A DNA stretch of 64,000 nucleotides from Nitrospiraceae bacterium (GCA_020632595.1 JACKFF010000010.1:62001-126000), one strand, 5' to 3'; numbered from the stretch's first letter, positions 16,050-25,360 are shown. The notes: generated by a model from the sequence alone, not told the origin. Numbers and translations are program-made.

Positions 16050-17186
16050 CTAAACCCCTTCTTTAGCAAGTAATTCTTTTACGAGTTTTTCTCCGGCGGA
16101 TATTCCAGCTTCCCTCAGGGCATTGAGACCGGCTTGAGGACGATCCTGATGGTATCCCTGACTATCAATGGGAATCGTAATGAGTATTTCACCCGTTTGA
16201 GTGCTAAAGACTGAAAGCATGCCTTGCGCCTTGTAGAAATGTTTGTTCATCGCAGTACTGCTGAAAATGGTATGCGCCTGGCTTACGATCAAAAACCGGA
16301 CACCTTGTGCATTGAGTGCCTCAAGCACTTTTTTATCTCGGACCAATGGTTCAGCATCCAGAGTGGAATGCGGAATGGGCTGATCAACCACAGAAAATTC
16401 ATGTTTGGTGAGAATTGCTTGAAGACTTGCCCCTAAAATCGAGGGGGAATGGACCTGATCCAGATTGGTTTCCTGAACCCACACCACGACACGCCGAAGA
16501 TTCGCAATTGCATTACGCTCTTCACTTTTGAGCAGACTGGCCAGTTCCCGCGTATTATCCACTTCAGGCTGATCAAGGGAAACGACCGTAGGAATTTGAC
16601 TGAGGATATCCATCCCCTCATGAAAAAACTGACGCGCTTGACGATAATTGCCCTGAGATTCCTGGACTTTTCCGGATTGATATAAATTAAAGGCCGCCTG
16701 TGCTTTATTGCGGGTTTCAGTTTCCCGCCGGACCAATTCTTTTTGGGCTTCTTCCCTAGGATATTTCAACAACAGATACACATCAAACATTTCCTTCTTA
16801 AAGTCATGAGTCGTTCGGATAGTTTTTTCATGATAAGAATCCACAATGGTTGCTTGAGATATCAGGGCGTCGGTCTTGGTCTTCAGTTGCTCTTTCACGG
16901 ATTGATCAGTCTCCGTCATGGTCATATCCAGTTGCGCATTAATATCAATCCCAAGATACTCGGCGACTTTGACCAAGGCGTCTTTTCTGGCCGCACTTTC
17001 TCCATCCGCTAAGGTTTTCGCACCTGTATTGGAACCGATGTAGTAAAAAAACGCATCATCCCTGGGCAATTGAGAAAGCCAATCAGGCCTGGTCGGCTGT
17101 GAGGTTTCTTTAAGAATTTGCACATTGGTACAGCCTGTTAACACCAGGGAGATAAACAGTCCGATGGTCCATGCACGTTGAGGCAT
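16050..17186 (-). CDS. LPP20-like lipoprotein with C-terminal FlgT/GNA1162-like region
   Basis: A 378-residue lipoprotein with the signal WTIGLFISLVLTGCTN (lipobox LTGC). Residues ~30-150 follow the LPP20 pattern: PDWLSQLPRDDAFFYYIGSN, SAARKDALVKVAEYLGI and FDVYLLLKYPREEAQ. A helical stretch (~150-200, YQSGKVQESQGNYRQARQFF) resembles a TPR pair. The C-terminal ~150 residues form an alpha/beta domain (AILTKHEFSVVDQ, LNAQGVRFLIVSQAHTIF) like those that bind in the periplasm next to CsgG/FlgT proteins. ATG at 17186 is chosen; a TTG at 17198 is an alternative. It lies 121 bp downstream of the CsgG-like gene on the same strand, so both probably form one operon. Confidence 0.7.
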   Translation of the reverse strand: MPQRAWTIGLFISLVLTGCTNVQILKETSQPTRPDWLSQLPRDDAFFYYIGSNTGAKTLADGESAARKDALVKVAEYLGIDINAQLDMTMTETDQSVKEQLKTKTDALISQATIVDSYHEKTIRTTHDFKKEMFDVYLLLKYPREEAQKELVRRETETRNKAQAAFNLYQSGKVQESQGNYRQARQFFHEGMDILSQIPTVVSLDQPEVDNTRELASLLKSEERNAIANLRRVVVWVQETNLDQVHSPSILGASLQAILTKHEFSVVDQPIPHSTLDAEPLVRDKKVLEALNAQGVRFLIVSQAHTIFSSTAMNKHFYKAQGMLSVFSTQTGEILITIPIDSQGYHQDRPQAGLNALREAGISAGEKLVKELLAKEGV

Positions 17187-17307
17187 CTCAGCGTCCAATC
17201 CGGAATTTTTAAAAAGGCCTGTTCCTAACCGGGGAGTAAGCCCATTTCTCGCCCCCTGAGAAACCTTTCCACTTCTCTTCTGGAGTCCAATGCGAGAGTC
17301 TCAACCT

Positions 17308-18432
17308 CTACTTTGAAACTACTTGCTGTTCACCCATTTTTTTGTATTCATCCTCGTAACATTTGGTCAACTTACGCATTTGTGCCGCAGGGAAGGCTTT
17401 GATGGCAAGGTCGTCAACGGTTTCAAACGATTTCACCGCCTCGTCAAATTCTTTTGTATGCAAATAAACCACACCAAGATTAAAGTACGCTCTGGCAAGA
17501 GTTTTTTGAGAAATGGCTTTATTGGCTTCGTTGTCGGAAATGGCTTTTAAAAAAACTTCCTTGGCTTTTTCAAGATCGCCCGCTTCGGCATCCACAATAC
17601 CCCTTTCCAGGGTGGGAATATCCTTGTCGACATAGAAAATTACCTCTTCTTTTGTGCTATAAGGCACAACGGCTTTCGTCATATCAGACACAATTTCTTG
17701 AAGATTCTTCTCGTGCATTTCTGTTGGATTCAGCATTTTCCCGAGATTGAATATTTTGTCAGTATCATCCCCCGTTGTTGCCGTGAGATGTTTAACCTGT
17801 ATCGTCGCGCTCGTATCAACTTCGACTACGTTAATATCCGCAGTCATATTTGCCACACCAACGTCAAATTCCTTGGTGCAGGGATACGGGATTTTAGCGG
17901 TATAACAGGTTTCTCTCTTTGTTCTTTTTTCTTTTCTATAATCACCCTCCACTTTCCCCATAACCAACGCAGCCGCAGGCAAAAGCCTCCCCAATTGAGC
18001 GCGTTTTTCGGAATCGAAGAGATCCTCTTGGGTCATGCCCAATTCTTGTAAAATCTTGTTTAATTGCGTGCGATCCATCACGGTCAGATTATCCTTGCCG
18101 ATCATCTGTGACTTAACGGCTGCGGCAAACGATTCACCGTAATTGCCGCCAATTTCGGTAAAGGCCACGGTTTTATATTTGGTTAGGTTAATTTCCGCCG
18201 GATGCGGGACTACTATTTCCACCCTTTCCGCATGGGCACACATACCGGTAGTTTTACAAGCCCAATCTGCTGTCATATCCAAATAGACAGTGAAAACCTG
18301 TTTTTGGTCGTTTTCACATCTTGCCTTAATAGGATCGACTACTTGACTTCTTCCCTTGTTTGATTTGCCGGTTACGCACCCTGTCAACACCAAAAGAAGA
18401 CCTGCGAGTATGAGCCACCATAATTTGAACAT
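17308..18432 (-). CDS. CsgG-like lipoprotein with TPR tail
   Basis: A 374-residue lipoprotein. ATG at 18432 has GGGAGGAAA directly upstream. The signal is WWLILAGLLLVLTGCVTG (lipobox LTGC). A Cys-containing N-terminal region precedes a CsgG-like domain: YKTVAFTEIGGNYGESFAAA, LTVMDRTQLNKILQELGMTQ, RLLPAAALVMGKVEGDY. The last ~100 residues form TPRs (LARAYFNLGVVYLHTKEFDE). CsgG forms the outer membrane export pore of curli, while CsgG-like domains also occur in periplasmic envelope proteins. With two LPP20-type lipoproteins and large secreted repeat proteins around it, an envelope assembly or secretion role is likely, but this is inference. Confidence 0.72.
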   Translation of the reverse strand: MFKLWWLILAGLLLVLTGCVTGKSNKGRSQVVDPIKARCENDQKQVFTVYLDMTADWACKTTGMCAHAERVEIVVPHPAEINLTKYKTVAFTEIGGNYGESFAAAVKSQMIGKDNLTVMDRTQLNKILQELGMTQEDLFDSEKRAQLGRLLPAAALVMGKVEGDYRKEKRTKRETCYTAKIPYPCTKEFDVGVANMTADINVVEVDTSATIQVKHLTATTGDDTDKIFNLGKMLNPTEMHEKNLQEIVSDMTKAVVPYSTKEEVIFYVDKDIPTLERGIVDAEAGDLEKAKEVFLKAISDNEANKAISQKTLARAYFNLGVVYLHTKEFDEAVKSFETVDDLAIKAFPAAQMRKLTKCYEDEYKKMGEQQVVSK

Positions 18433-19294
18433 TTTCCTCCCTCCCAATTTTTTAAATGTGAAATTGAGGATTGGGTCAAGATATATCCTCTAAAGTTCAG
18501 CACGCATAATGCCAAAAATCGTAAAGATGATATTCCTGAGTAGGAAAAAGACAAATGTAGTTACCGCACCATCCTTTTGAACCGTTACCCAGCACACCTT
18601 CTGTTCAAAATTTTCCGCATACAACTGGGTCGTCTTCTATAAGATCATGACAGGGCATCATGAACTCCACGGTCTTTTTTAACGAGAACGTTGAATAAGA
18701 TCAAGCCCGTGTTTTGGGAACCCGCGTATCGGGTTCCTGATCCGCCTCCACAATCATTTCGTGGTAACAGGGAGGAAAGCCCAGGGGGCCTGCCCAAAAT
18801 CAGGTTTCGAAAACCTGCCGTTTGACGAATAGCGTGGTAATTTTTTAAATCTAAAATTACAAAACCGCATGCCCTTGTAGACGTATTACTACCGCTACGG
18901 GCTTTTCTCTAAAAAACTCAACCGCAACATCGCGACCCTTTCTGAGGGTTCCAATCCTTCATAGAAAGCCTGGCTCATTCCAGGAGTTTCCGTCTCAATT
19001 TGAAGATGATCCCCCCTAAACAAACAGGGAAAAACTGCAATCCACGCAGCAAAACATTCATTCAGGCAGCCAAATTACACGGAGGAAATCATGGTCGAAT
19101 TCATTATGAATGGGTTAATTTTTTAGGGAGCAATGGACCAATGCGATCTCCCATGGAAGTAATCGCCTTATTGCACTCTAACCAGTGAAAGTAAGAAGCC
19201 GTTCATCTCTGGCGCATCATGTATTAGAATACGCCTTTTTAATTCATCAATTCCCTACTTTTCTGAGACTCATACATGAAGGTGGAACACAGTC
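18433..19294. other. Long divergent non-coding region
   Basis: 862 bp without a convincing gene. It contains a hairpin-rich block (18690-18906), listed separately. Near 19081 GGAGG precedes a tiny 11-codon frame (ATG at 19091, ending TAG), whose reality I cannot judge. A TTG/GTG-free frame at 19000-19188 has no coding character. The CsgG-like operon promoter must lie at the left end. Confidence 0.45.
18690..18906 (+). ncRNA. Candidate structured RNA
   Basis: A dense series of hairpins: GGAACCCG/CGGGTTCC (18717-18737), CCTCC...GGAGG enclosing CCAC/GTGG (18745-18774), and CAGGTTT/AAAACCTG (~18802-18819). A terminator-like GCCC..GTAG/CTACGGGC with TTTT ends it at 18871-18906. No open reading frame fits. 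It does not match an RNA class I recognise. The strand is inferred only from the terminal T-run. Confidence 0.35.
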
Positions 19295-19323
19295 TTGATT
19301 TTATTCAACCAAAGAGTTAAAGA
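19295..19323 (+). promoter_or_regulatory. Promoter of RNA unit C
   Basis: TTGATT (-35) and TAAAGA (-10) with a 17-bp spacer, in the same TTGATTTTATTCA context as unit A. Confidence 0.45.
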
Positions 19324-19329
19324 CTCTTC

Positions 19330-19467
19330 AGGCAAGCGATTGGCCCTTCCCCAATGAATGGGGGCGCAATTGAAAAGGGATGTTCGGGTTCTCGATAACA
19401 CGAGAACAAGAGTCTCATGGATGAGCGTGGGAGAACAGGAGGTTCCTGTTCCCCCACGCTTTTTTTT
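19330..19467 (+). ncRNA. Candidate short RNA C upstream of the giant DUF11 protein
   Basis: About 138 nt from the promoter-like block to a very strong terminator. It has inner hairpins CCCC/GGGG (~19355) and GTTCTCG/CGAGAAC (19388-19407). It shares with unit A the block TTGATTTTATTCA, CAAAGAG, AAAGA, TC-TCA. Both lie just upstream of a gene for a secreted FG-GAP protein. The coding sequence begins 139 bp after the terminator. It is either an sRNA or an attenuator leader. Confidence 0.5.
19425..19467 (+). terminator. Intrinsic terminator of RNA unit C
   Basis: GCGTGGG and GAACAGG pair perfectly with CCTGTTC and CCCACGC (one A/C mismatch between the blocks), followed by eight T. It is very strong. 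Confidence 0.9.
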
Positions 19468-19606
19468 GGCCGATGGGATCATCCAAATCAACAGGCACTT
19501 TCATCATGAAAATTATTAGGCAGAGCCCGTTAGGGTATCATCATATTTTCATTCATAATTTTTCATTATTTTCATGATGGCTTCATCGAACGAAAGGGTA
19601 CATCGC

Positions 19607-22600
19607 ATGTCACATGCCCCCCACACAAACCAGAAGGCCAGATGTCTTTCATGGATGTATGCTCTCACGCTGATCATGCTGCTATTGAGCATTGGGTTGA
19701 CGACACTTCCTAATGTGGCGCAGGCAGCCATCGCATTACAGGTAGAGGTAAATCCAAATCCGGCCTTAGCCGGCGAACTCTTGAACGTACAGTTAACCGT
19801 GACCAATAACGGCGGGACCGCAAGCGGGAACGTGACGCTTTCTTTTGTTTATCCGGCAGGCCTCAATAGCATTTCTGATCTTTCACAAGAATTCCCAGGA
19901 GATTGCATTAGTGTCACATGTGATTCAGGAGAAACAGTTACGTTTACCGTTGGGGCACTGCCAGCCGGAAAAGGAAAAACAATTTCCTTCCGTCCCCGAA
20001 TTGCGAATAGCATCACATCTGGAACGATTATTAGGTTCAATGTCGATGCTCTCGAGAACTCAGTTATTCAAAAAACTATCAACCGCGCTATTTCTGTAAC
20101 CGCCAATCGAATTCTAAATCTTGTTGTCGCGGAGAGCCATGACCCAGTTGCCGTTGACGATGCACTCACATTTACGTTGGACTTCGGGGTCTCGGCATCC
20201 AGTGCGGGTTCGCCCAATGCTAAAATAAGCTTTCCGTTGCCGCCTGGCACCACATTCCAGTCCGCCACGCAAGGAGGAACCCTCGTGAACAATAACCGAG
20301 TGGACTGGTCGCTGGGGAGCTTAAATCCCGGTGAGAGCGGTCAGCGGAGTCTGACAGTGACAGTGAATGCGGGTGTCACCAATGGCACAATTCTGGCCAG
20401 TGAATCGGTGATTTCGGATTCTGCCACCCCTGCGAATCAAACAAGCATACTCACCACCACAAAAGTGCAGGCTCCAGCGTTATTGGATTTACGCGTCACT
20501 GCAACTCCAAACCCGGTTATGGTCGGCGAGCTTATTGACCTCGAGCTGACCGTGACCAATCTTGATACCGTGAATCGTTCAGGTATCGCCGTGTCGCTTA
20601 AATGGCCTGATGAATTCGCCTCCTTAGGGGAGGATTTATTTTCCGGCGATTGCGTCAGCGTTGGTTGCGACCCTGGTGAGGTGGCCATTTTTACCGTGGG
20701 CACACTCGCTATTGGCCAAGGTTTGACGTTTTCGGTGCCTCCTCGAGTGGCCTCTGGCATCTCCGATGGCCGACTTGTCAGAATCGAGGCTTCGGCAACG
20801 GATGCTTCCGGAGATATGATTGGGGCCTCAACCAGTTTGCGGGTTCGTAACACCCGAGATCGAGATCTGCGCATGGCCGTCGATCGGGATCCGGTCATGC
20901 CGGGACAAAATATGACCTACACGATCAGCTACGGAATCCTAAGTAGCGGAGCCGGTTCGCCCAATGCCAAGTTGAGTCTAAAATTACCGGAGGGCACCTC
21001 CTTCGTGTCAGCAAGCGACGGTGGCCTGGTCAACAATAGTGCGGTTGAGTGGGCGCTCGGACCGCTTAACCCAGGCGAAGGCGGCTTGCGCACGGCAGTC
21101 CTCGTGGCGAGTGGAAGCTTGTTGCCTGGCACGAATATTCTGGCTGAGTCATTGTTCACTGATACGATAAACCCGTCGAACGAAATCCGGGCCAGTAAGG
21201 TGACTCAGGTGAAAAATGAGGTCCCGCTTGAACTGGAAATTACCACCAATGCCGACCCGGCCAAACCCGGACAATTACTCGACATCGAAATTATCTTGGC
21301 CAATCCAACTGTCCTGAACAGATCCAACGTCTCGGTCACACTTGAATATCCATCAAACCTGGACAGTTTGTCCGAATCCCTAATGGAGGGCGATTGTATT
21401 AGTGTTTCATGCGATCCAAGCGAAACCATGACCTTTAACGTCGGTATTCTTGCCGGAGGCAAAGGGAAAAGTTTTTCATTGCCTGTCAGGATAGCCACTC
21501 CGACTCTTGCCGGTCGCCTCATCGATTTTCAAGCGGAAATTACCGACAGCACCGGCATACAGATACGCCGGAATGTCGTGGTGCGTGTGGACAGTTCCTC
21601 CACCCTGCAATTGGCGCTTGAAGACAATATCGATCCAGCGGTTCCTGGTGAAATAATTGAATACCGTCTTGCGTATGGAGAACTGGATACAGGGGGCAGT
21701 GTGCCAAACGCACAGATACAATTGGTGCTTCCTCCTGAAATGACCTTTGTAAGTGCAACAGGAGGGGGAACGGAGAGTGGGGGGACTGTGACCTGGAATC
21801 TTGGGGGATTGAACCCGGGCGACGGTGGGCGACAAACCGTGCTGGCCCAAGTTAGTGCGAGTGTTGAGCAAGGAACCATTCTGAATGCCCAAGCCCGTTT
21901 TTCAAACGGTGCCACGCCAAACACCATCTTGATAGCCGGTCAAGCGACTCGAGTGGAACCTGCCTCACCGCTTAACCTCCAAGTTGTCGCCAATCCTAAC
22001 CCGGCCTTACCCGGAGAAATCCTTGACGTAGAAGTTTCGGTGGCCAACCGAAGTGCTTTGAGTCGTTCTGGCGTTGTGCTTCGACTGGAATACGTGGATG
22101 GCTTATCAAGCCTGAGCGAATCCCTTATTGAGTTAGGAGACTGTATTAGCATTTCCTGCGATCCGCAGGAACGCATAATATTCAATATCGGCGCCTTGGC
22201 GGCCGGTACGGGGAAATCTTTTTCTGTGCCCGCTCAAGTTGTGACGAACAGCGCCAGCGGGAGAGTGCTCGCCTTTCGGGCTGACCTGACCGATAGTACC
22301 GGCGATCTCATTCGTAGCGCCGACACGCTGGTCATTGATTCCTCCCGGGAATTGCAATTGGCCCTGAGCGAAAATCACGATCCCGTGGCGCCGGGAGAGA
22401 CGTTTACCTACACACTCACACTTGCCGCGCTGGAGCCGGGTCTTGGCGCGGCCAACGGAACTCTGCGCCTGCAAGTGCCAGCGAGAGTCACGCTGAACTC
22501 AGCCAGCAATGGCGGGACTATCAGCGGAGATACCGTGAGTTGGGCCATCAGCGGTCTGAATGCCGGCGAAGGTGCCATACGCACAGCCACAGTCCAACTG

Positions 22601-24505
22601 TCCGCCTCCGCTGAGCTGGGTTCATTGCTTCGCGCGAACGCTGAATTGGAAGATGGCGTGACTCCTCCAAGCCCAACCAGAATTTCCTCGGTGGCGCGAG
22701 TGCAAAATGCTCTGCCTTTAACCCTGTCGGTCTCGACAAATCCCAATCCCGCTGATCCAGGTGAACTGCTGGATATCGACTTTTCGGTTGGAAATTCAGG
22801 GACGTTGAGCCGAACAGGGGTGAAGTTGGTTCTGGAGTATCCGTCAGGGTTGAATTCCCTTTCCACCTCCGGGCTTTCCGGGACTTGTCCGGGCAGCACT
22901 TGCGAATCTCCAGAACGACTTATCTTCAGCCTGGGGACCTTAACGGCTGGCCAACATACGACAGTATCCATACCACCGACCGTGGCACGCAACACGCCGA
23001 ACGGTACCGTCATTAAATTCGATGCGTTTTTGACTGATAGCACTGGTGCTGTGCGGGAAAGCAGCGCAGAAATATTTGTCGGACGGGTCATCGCCAATGA
23101 TGTCCTTCTGACTGTCACAAAAGCGGGCACGGGAAGTGGCACCGTCACCAGCAGTCCGGCCGGCATTACTTGTGATTCGGACTGCACGGAATTGTATCCC
23201 CCAGGGACAGCCGTACTCTTAACGCCAACAGCCGGTGCAGGCTCTATTTTTTCCGGTTGGAGTGGTGGGGGCTGTAGTGGAGCAGGTTCCTGCACTGTCA
23301 CTCCAACAAGTGATGTGACGGTTGTCGCAACGTTTTCTCTGCTTCCACCACCTCCTCCTGGTCAAGTGACCCTGCAAGTCATCCCCACCGGCAGGGGGAG
23401 CGGCACAGTGACCAGCAGACCGGCCGGGATTACTTGCGGAACGGACTGCTCGGAATTTCTTTCCAGTGGCACGGGGGTGACATTGACCGCCGTCGCCAAT
23501 TCCGGGTCCATCTTTCTTGGCTGGAATGGCGGAGGGTGCAGCGGCACCGATCCTTGCGTCCTCACGCTCACGGCAAATACGACCGTATCGGCGGTCTTTG
23601 CCAACCCATCCGTTATGGAGACCAGGAATGATCTGGATGGCGACGGCCGGGCGGATCTCCTCTGGCGCAACACTAAGAATGGTAGCACGGCGATCTGGTT
23701 GCTGGATGGGTCGGGTATTGCCGCATCCGGCTTCCCGGGCGGTGTGCCACTCGCGTGGCAAGTCGCGGGAATCGGCGATGTGAATGGTGATGGCAAGGCG
23801 GATGTCATCTGGCGTCATAGCACAAGCGCCACCGTGGCCATCTGGCAGATGAATGGGGTAACCATTACTTCCGTGGGTTTTCCTGCCAGTGTGCCCAGGG
23901 TTTGGGACCTGCAAGCCATTGGAGATGTCAACGGCGATGGCAAGGCCGACATGATCTGGCGCAATTCGAATGATGGCAACACGGTGATCTGGTTGATGAA
24001 TGGGACGAGAATTGCCGCTTCAGGATTTTTGGGTAAAGTTTCGCTCACCTGGCAGCTCGCGGGAGCAGGCGATGTAAACGGCGATGGAAAGGCGGATCTC
24101 ATTTGGCGCAATGGCACGAGCAACGCGGTGGCCGTATGGGTGATGAACGGGTTAATAAGAACGTCCGTGGGCTTTCCAGGCAGCGGTTCGTCAGATTTTC
24201 AGGTCGCGGGGGTGGGTGATGTCAACGGCGATGGTAAAGGGGACCTCGTGTGGCGCAATTCCAAAAACGGAGAAGTGTTGGTGTGGTTGCTGAATGGAAC
24301 CATAATTGCGTCATTGGGCTCTCTTGGTGGATTGCCGTCGGAATGGCAGATTGTGCAAGTGGCCGACACAGATGGCGACGGCATAAATGATGTTTTCTGG
24401 CGCAACAACGTCAGTGGGCAAGTGGCGGTATGGAAGATGAATGGGTTGAGTCTTCCCGACACCGTTTTTCCCGGAAAAGCATCGACCGACTGGGAGATTC
24501 AATAG
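19607..24505 (+). CDS. Giant secreted DUF11 / InlB-B-type repeat / FG-GAP surface protein
   Basis: A 1632-residue exported protein. The start at 19607 has AAAGGG upstream and precedes the signal (LTLIMLLLSIGLTTLPNVAQA); ATG at 19574 is possible but has no ribosome binding site. Residues ~40-1150 are nine DUF11-like beta-sandwich units alternating as A-B-A-B-A-B-A-B-A. Each A unit (NPNPALAGELLxxxLTVTN) carries a cysteine pair such as GDCISVTCD; B units (HDPVAPGET, LPPGTTFxSATxGG, LNPGExG) have none. Two bacterial repeat domains follow (GTGSGTVTSSPAGITCDSDC, FSGWSGGGCSGAGSCTVT), then six FG-GAP units with DxDGDG loops. It is probably a calcium-binding, disulfide-stabilised rod on the cell surface used for adhesion; this is inference from domain families. 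Confidence 0.85.
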   Translation: MSHAPHTNQKARCLSWMYALTLIMLLLSIGLTTLPNVAQAAIALQVEVNPNPALAGELLNVQLTVTNNGGTASGNVTLSFVYPAGLNSISDLSQEFPGDCISVTCDSGETVTFTVGALPAGKGKTISFRPRIANSITSGTIIRFNVDALENSVIQKTINRAISVTANRILNLVVAESHDPVAVDDALTFTLDFGVSASSAGSPNAKISFPLPPGTTFQSATQGGTLVNNNRVDWSLGSLNPGESGQRSLTVTVNAGVTNGTILASESVISDSATPANQTSILTTTKVQAPALLDLRVTATPNPVMVGELIDLELTVTNLDTVNRSGIAVSLKWPDEFASLGEDLFSGDCVSVGCDPGEVAIFTVGTLAIGQGLTFSVPPRVASGISDGRLVRIEASATDASGDMIGASTSLRVRNTRDRDLRMAVDRDPVMPGQNMTYTISYGILSSGAGSPNAKLSLKLPEGTSFVSASDGGLVNNSAVEWALGPLNPGEGGLRTAVLVASGSLLPGTNILAESLFTDTINPSNEIRASKVTQVKNEVPLELEITTNADPAKPGQLLDIEIILANPTVLNRSNVSVTLEYPSNLDSLSESLMEGDCISVSCDPSETMTFNVGILAGGKGKSFSLPVRIATPTLAGRLIDFQAEITDSTGIQIRRNVVVRVDSSSTLQLALEDNIDPAVPGEIIEYRLAYGELDTGGSVPNAQIQLVLPPEMTFVSATGGGTESGGTVTWNLGGLNPGDGGRQTVLAQVSASVEQGTILNAQARFSNGATPNTILIAGQATRVEPASPLNLQVVANPNPALPGEILDVEVSVANRSALSRSGVVLRLEYVDGLSSLSESLIELGDCISISCDPQERIIFNIGALAAGTGKSFSVPAQVVTNSASGRVLAFRADLTDSTGDLIRSADTLVIDSSRELQLALSENHDPVAPGETFTYTLTLAALEPGLGAANGTLRLQVPARVTLNSASNGGTISGDTVSWAISGLNAGEGAIRTATVQLSASAELGSLLRANAELEDGVTPPSPTRISSVARVQNALPLTLSVSTNPNPADPGELLDIDFSVGNSGTLSRTGVKLVLEYPSGLNSLSTSGLSGTCPGSTCESPERLIFSLGTLTAGQHTTVSIPPTVARNTPNGTVIKFDAFLTDSTGAVRESSAEIFVGRVIANDVLLTVTKAGTGSGTVTSSPAGITCDSDCTELYPPGTAVLLTPTAGAGSIFSGWSGGGCSGAGSCTVTPTSDVTVVATFSLLPPPPPGQVTLQVIPTGRGSGTVTSRPAGITCGTDCSEFLSSGTGVTLTAVANSGSIFLGWNGGGCSGTDPCVLTLTANTTVSAVFANPSVMETRNDLDGDGRADLLWRNTKNGSTAIWLLDGSGIAASGFPGGVPLAWQVAGIGDVNGDGKADVIWRHSTSATVAIWQMNGVTITSVGFPASVPRVWDLQAIGDVNGDGKADMIWRNSNDGNTVIWLMNGTRIAASGFLGKVSLTWQLAGAGDVNGDGKADLIWRNGTSNAVAVWVMNGLIRTSVGFPGSGSSDFQVAGVGDVNGDGKGDLVWRNSKNGEVLVWLLNGTIIASLGSLGGLPSEWQIVQVADTDGDGINDVFWRNNVSGQVAVWKMNGLSLPDTVFPGKASTDWEIQ
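23626..24502 (+). repeat. FG-GAP module, copy 2
   Basis: Six units in the same order as 11392-12270. Unit 2 reads IWRHSTSATVAIWQMNG here and IWRHSTSATVAIWLMNG there. Unit 6 diverges most. This copy ends the protein, while in copy 1 an Ig-like domain and a tail follow. Confidence 0.8.
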
Positions 24506-24518
24506 ATCAGGATGGGTG

Positions 24519-24551
24519 TTCGGTCCCGGATGTTTCCGCAACGGGACCGAA
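24519..24551 (+). terminator. Hairpin after the giant surface protein gene
   Basis: TTCGGTCCCG (24519-24528) and CGGGACCGAA (24542-24551) form a perfect 10-bp stem 13 bp after the stop. No U-tract follows, so the termination mechanism is uncertain. Confidence 0.55.
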
Positions 24552-24834
24552 TAGGCGCAAAAGGACTCATTTACGGATAAAGATTTCAGAAGGCCTTGAT
24601 CTACCCTTTACCAATGGAGAAAGCGAGGTTTTCTGGAAAAATCAACCAGGAGTCCTTGCAAAATCTTTCAATTGAAGAAAAGCGGAGTCAGTATAGCCAT
24701 GACTCAAAAGCCTCGGTAGTAAGATAATAAAGAAATCTCAGGATGCCTTAACCGATTCCCAAAAATGCTCTGAAGAGATAGTGAGCTCGAGCACTTGCGA
24801 TCAATTGCAAATTGTAGGGAGGCCGTAATGTATG

Positions 24835-25053
24835 ATGACCCGGTGAGTAAGGCCACACCAAATCATCAAGAGTTCGTTCAATTCCTGGACAGAACAATTG
24901 ATTGTTTTACAAAACGGGAGGTTTAGTAGACAGGAGCCCGGTTACACCAAAGGTTGAATTAAGGATCCAGGTGGCACCAGACCTGGTGGCCTTTTTCGGG
25001 AGGACCGATGTGAGTCAACTGGGTTCTACTGTTTTGCAAACATGCATCACTTC
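24835..25053. repeat. Left imperfect direct repeat (~219 bp) of the accessory insert
   Basis: Aligns over its whole length with 28551-28766 in the same orientation: shared GGCCACACCAAATCATCA, TTTTACAAAACGGGAGGT, ACCAGACCTGGTGGCC and CATCACTTC, with scattered substitutions. The right copy overlaps the intact dppF 3' end; this copy carries only the remnant. The two bracket ~3.5 kb of toxin-antitoxin genes and an IS. Confidence 0.8.
24959..25053 (-). pseudogene. dppF 3'-end remnant
   Basis: Read on the minus strand it gives EVMHVCKTVEPS, an in-frame TGA, then LTHIGPPEKGHQVWCHLDP and a stop. The intact gene ends EVMDVCKTVEPKLTQIGPPE and onward. It is therefore a non-functional copy of the last ~30 codons of dppF, older than a fresh duplication. 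Confidence 0.8.
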
Positions 25054-25360
25054 GAGACATCGGCATGTTTTACGGATTGCCTGCCTTGCCTGATTATCCC
25101 TTGGTTTGGTATGGCGAAAGCTACCGAACCGCCTTTCTTTGCTGAAGCCATGGCCTACGTGACTAATCTGGACGAGAACTGAGATCTATTTCTTCTGGAG
25201 GTCGGAAAGCTGGTGGTATCTGTGAGCAGTGGTACGGCATTTGGACACGACTTGAGAAAATACTATTTGGTTCTTGTTCTATCTGCTATTGTGGTGGCTG
25301 CTCTGTGGTGATGTGTCATGGCGTTCCGGTTTACCCAAGCCCCACCCTAGGGATTGTCGT

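Larger units (their letters stand above)
24552..25360. other. Non-coding gap with a decayed copy of a dppF 3' region
   Basis: 809 bp. The main content is the direct repeat 24835-25053. Between 25080 and 25310 short protein-like stretches occur (for example EPPFFAEAMAYVTNLDEN on the plus strand) but are broken by stops, and I cannot assign them. No intact gene is seen. Confidence 0.5.
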
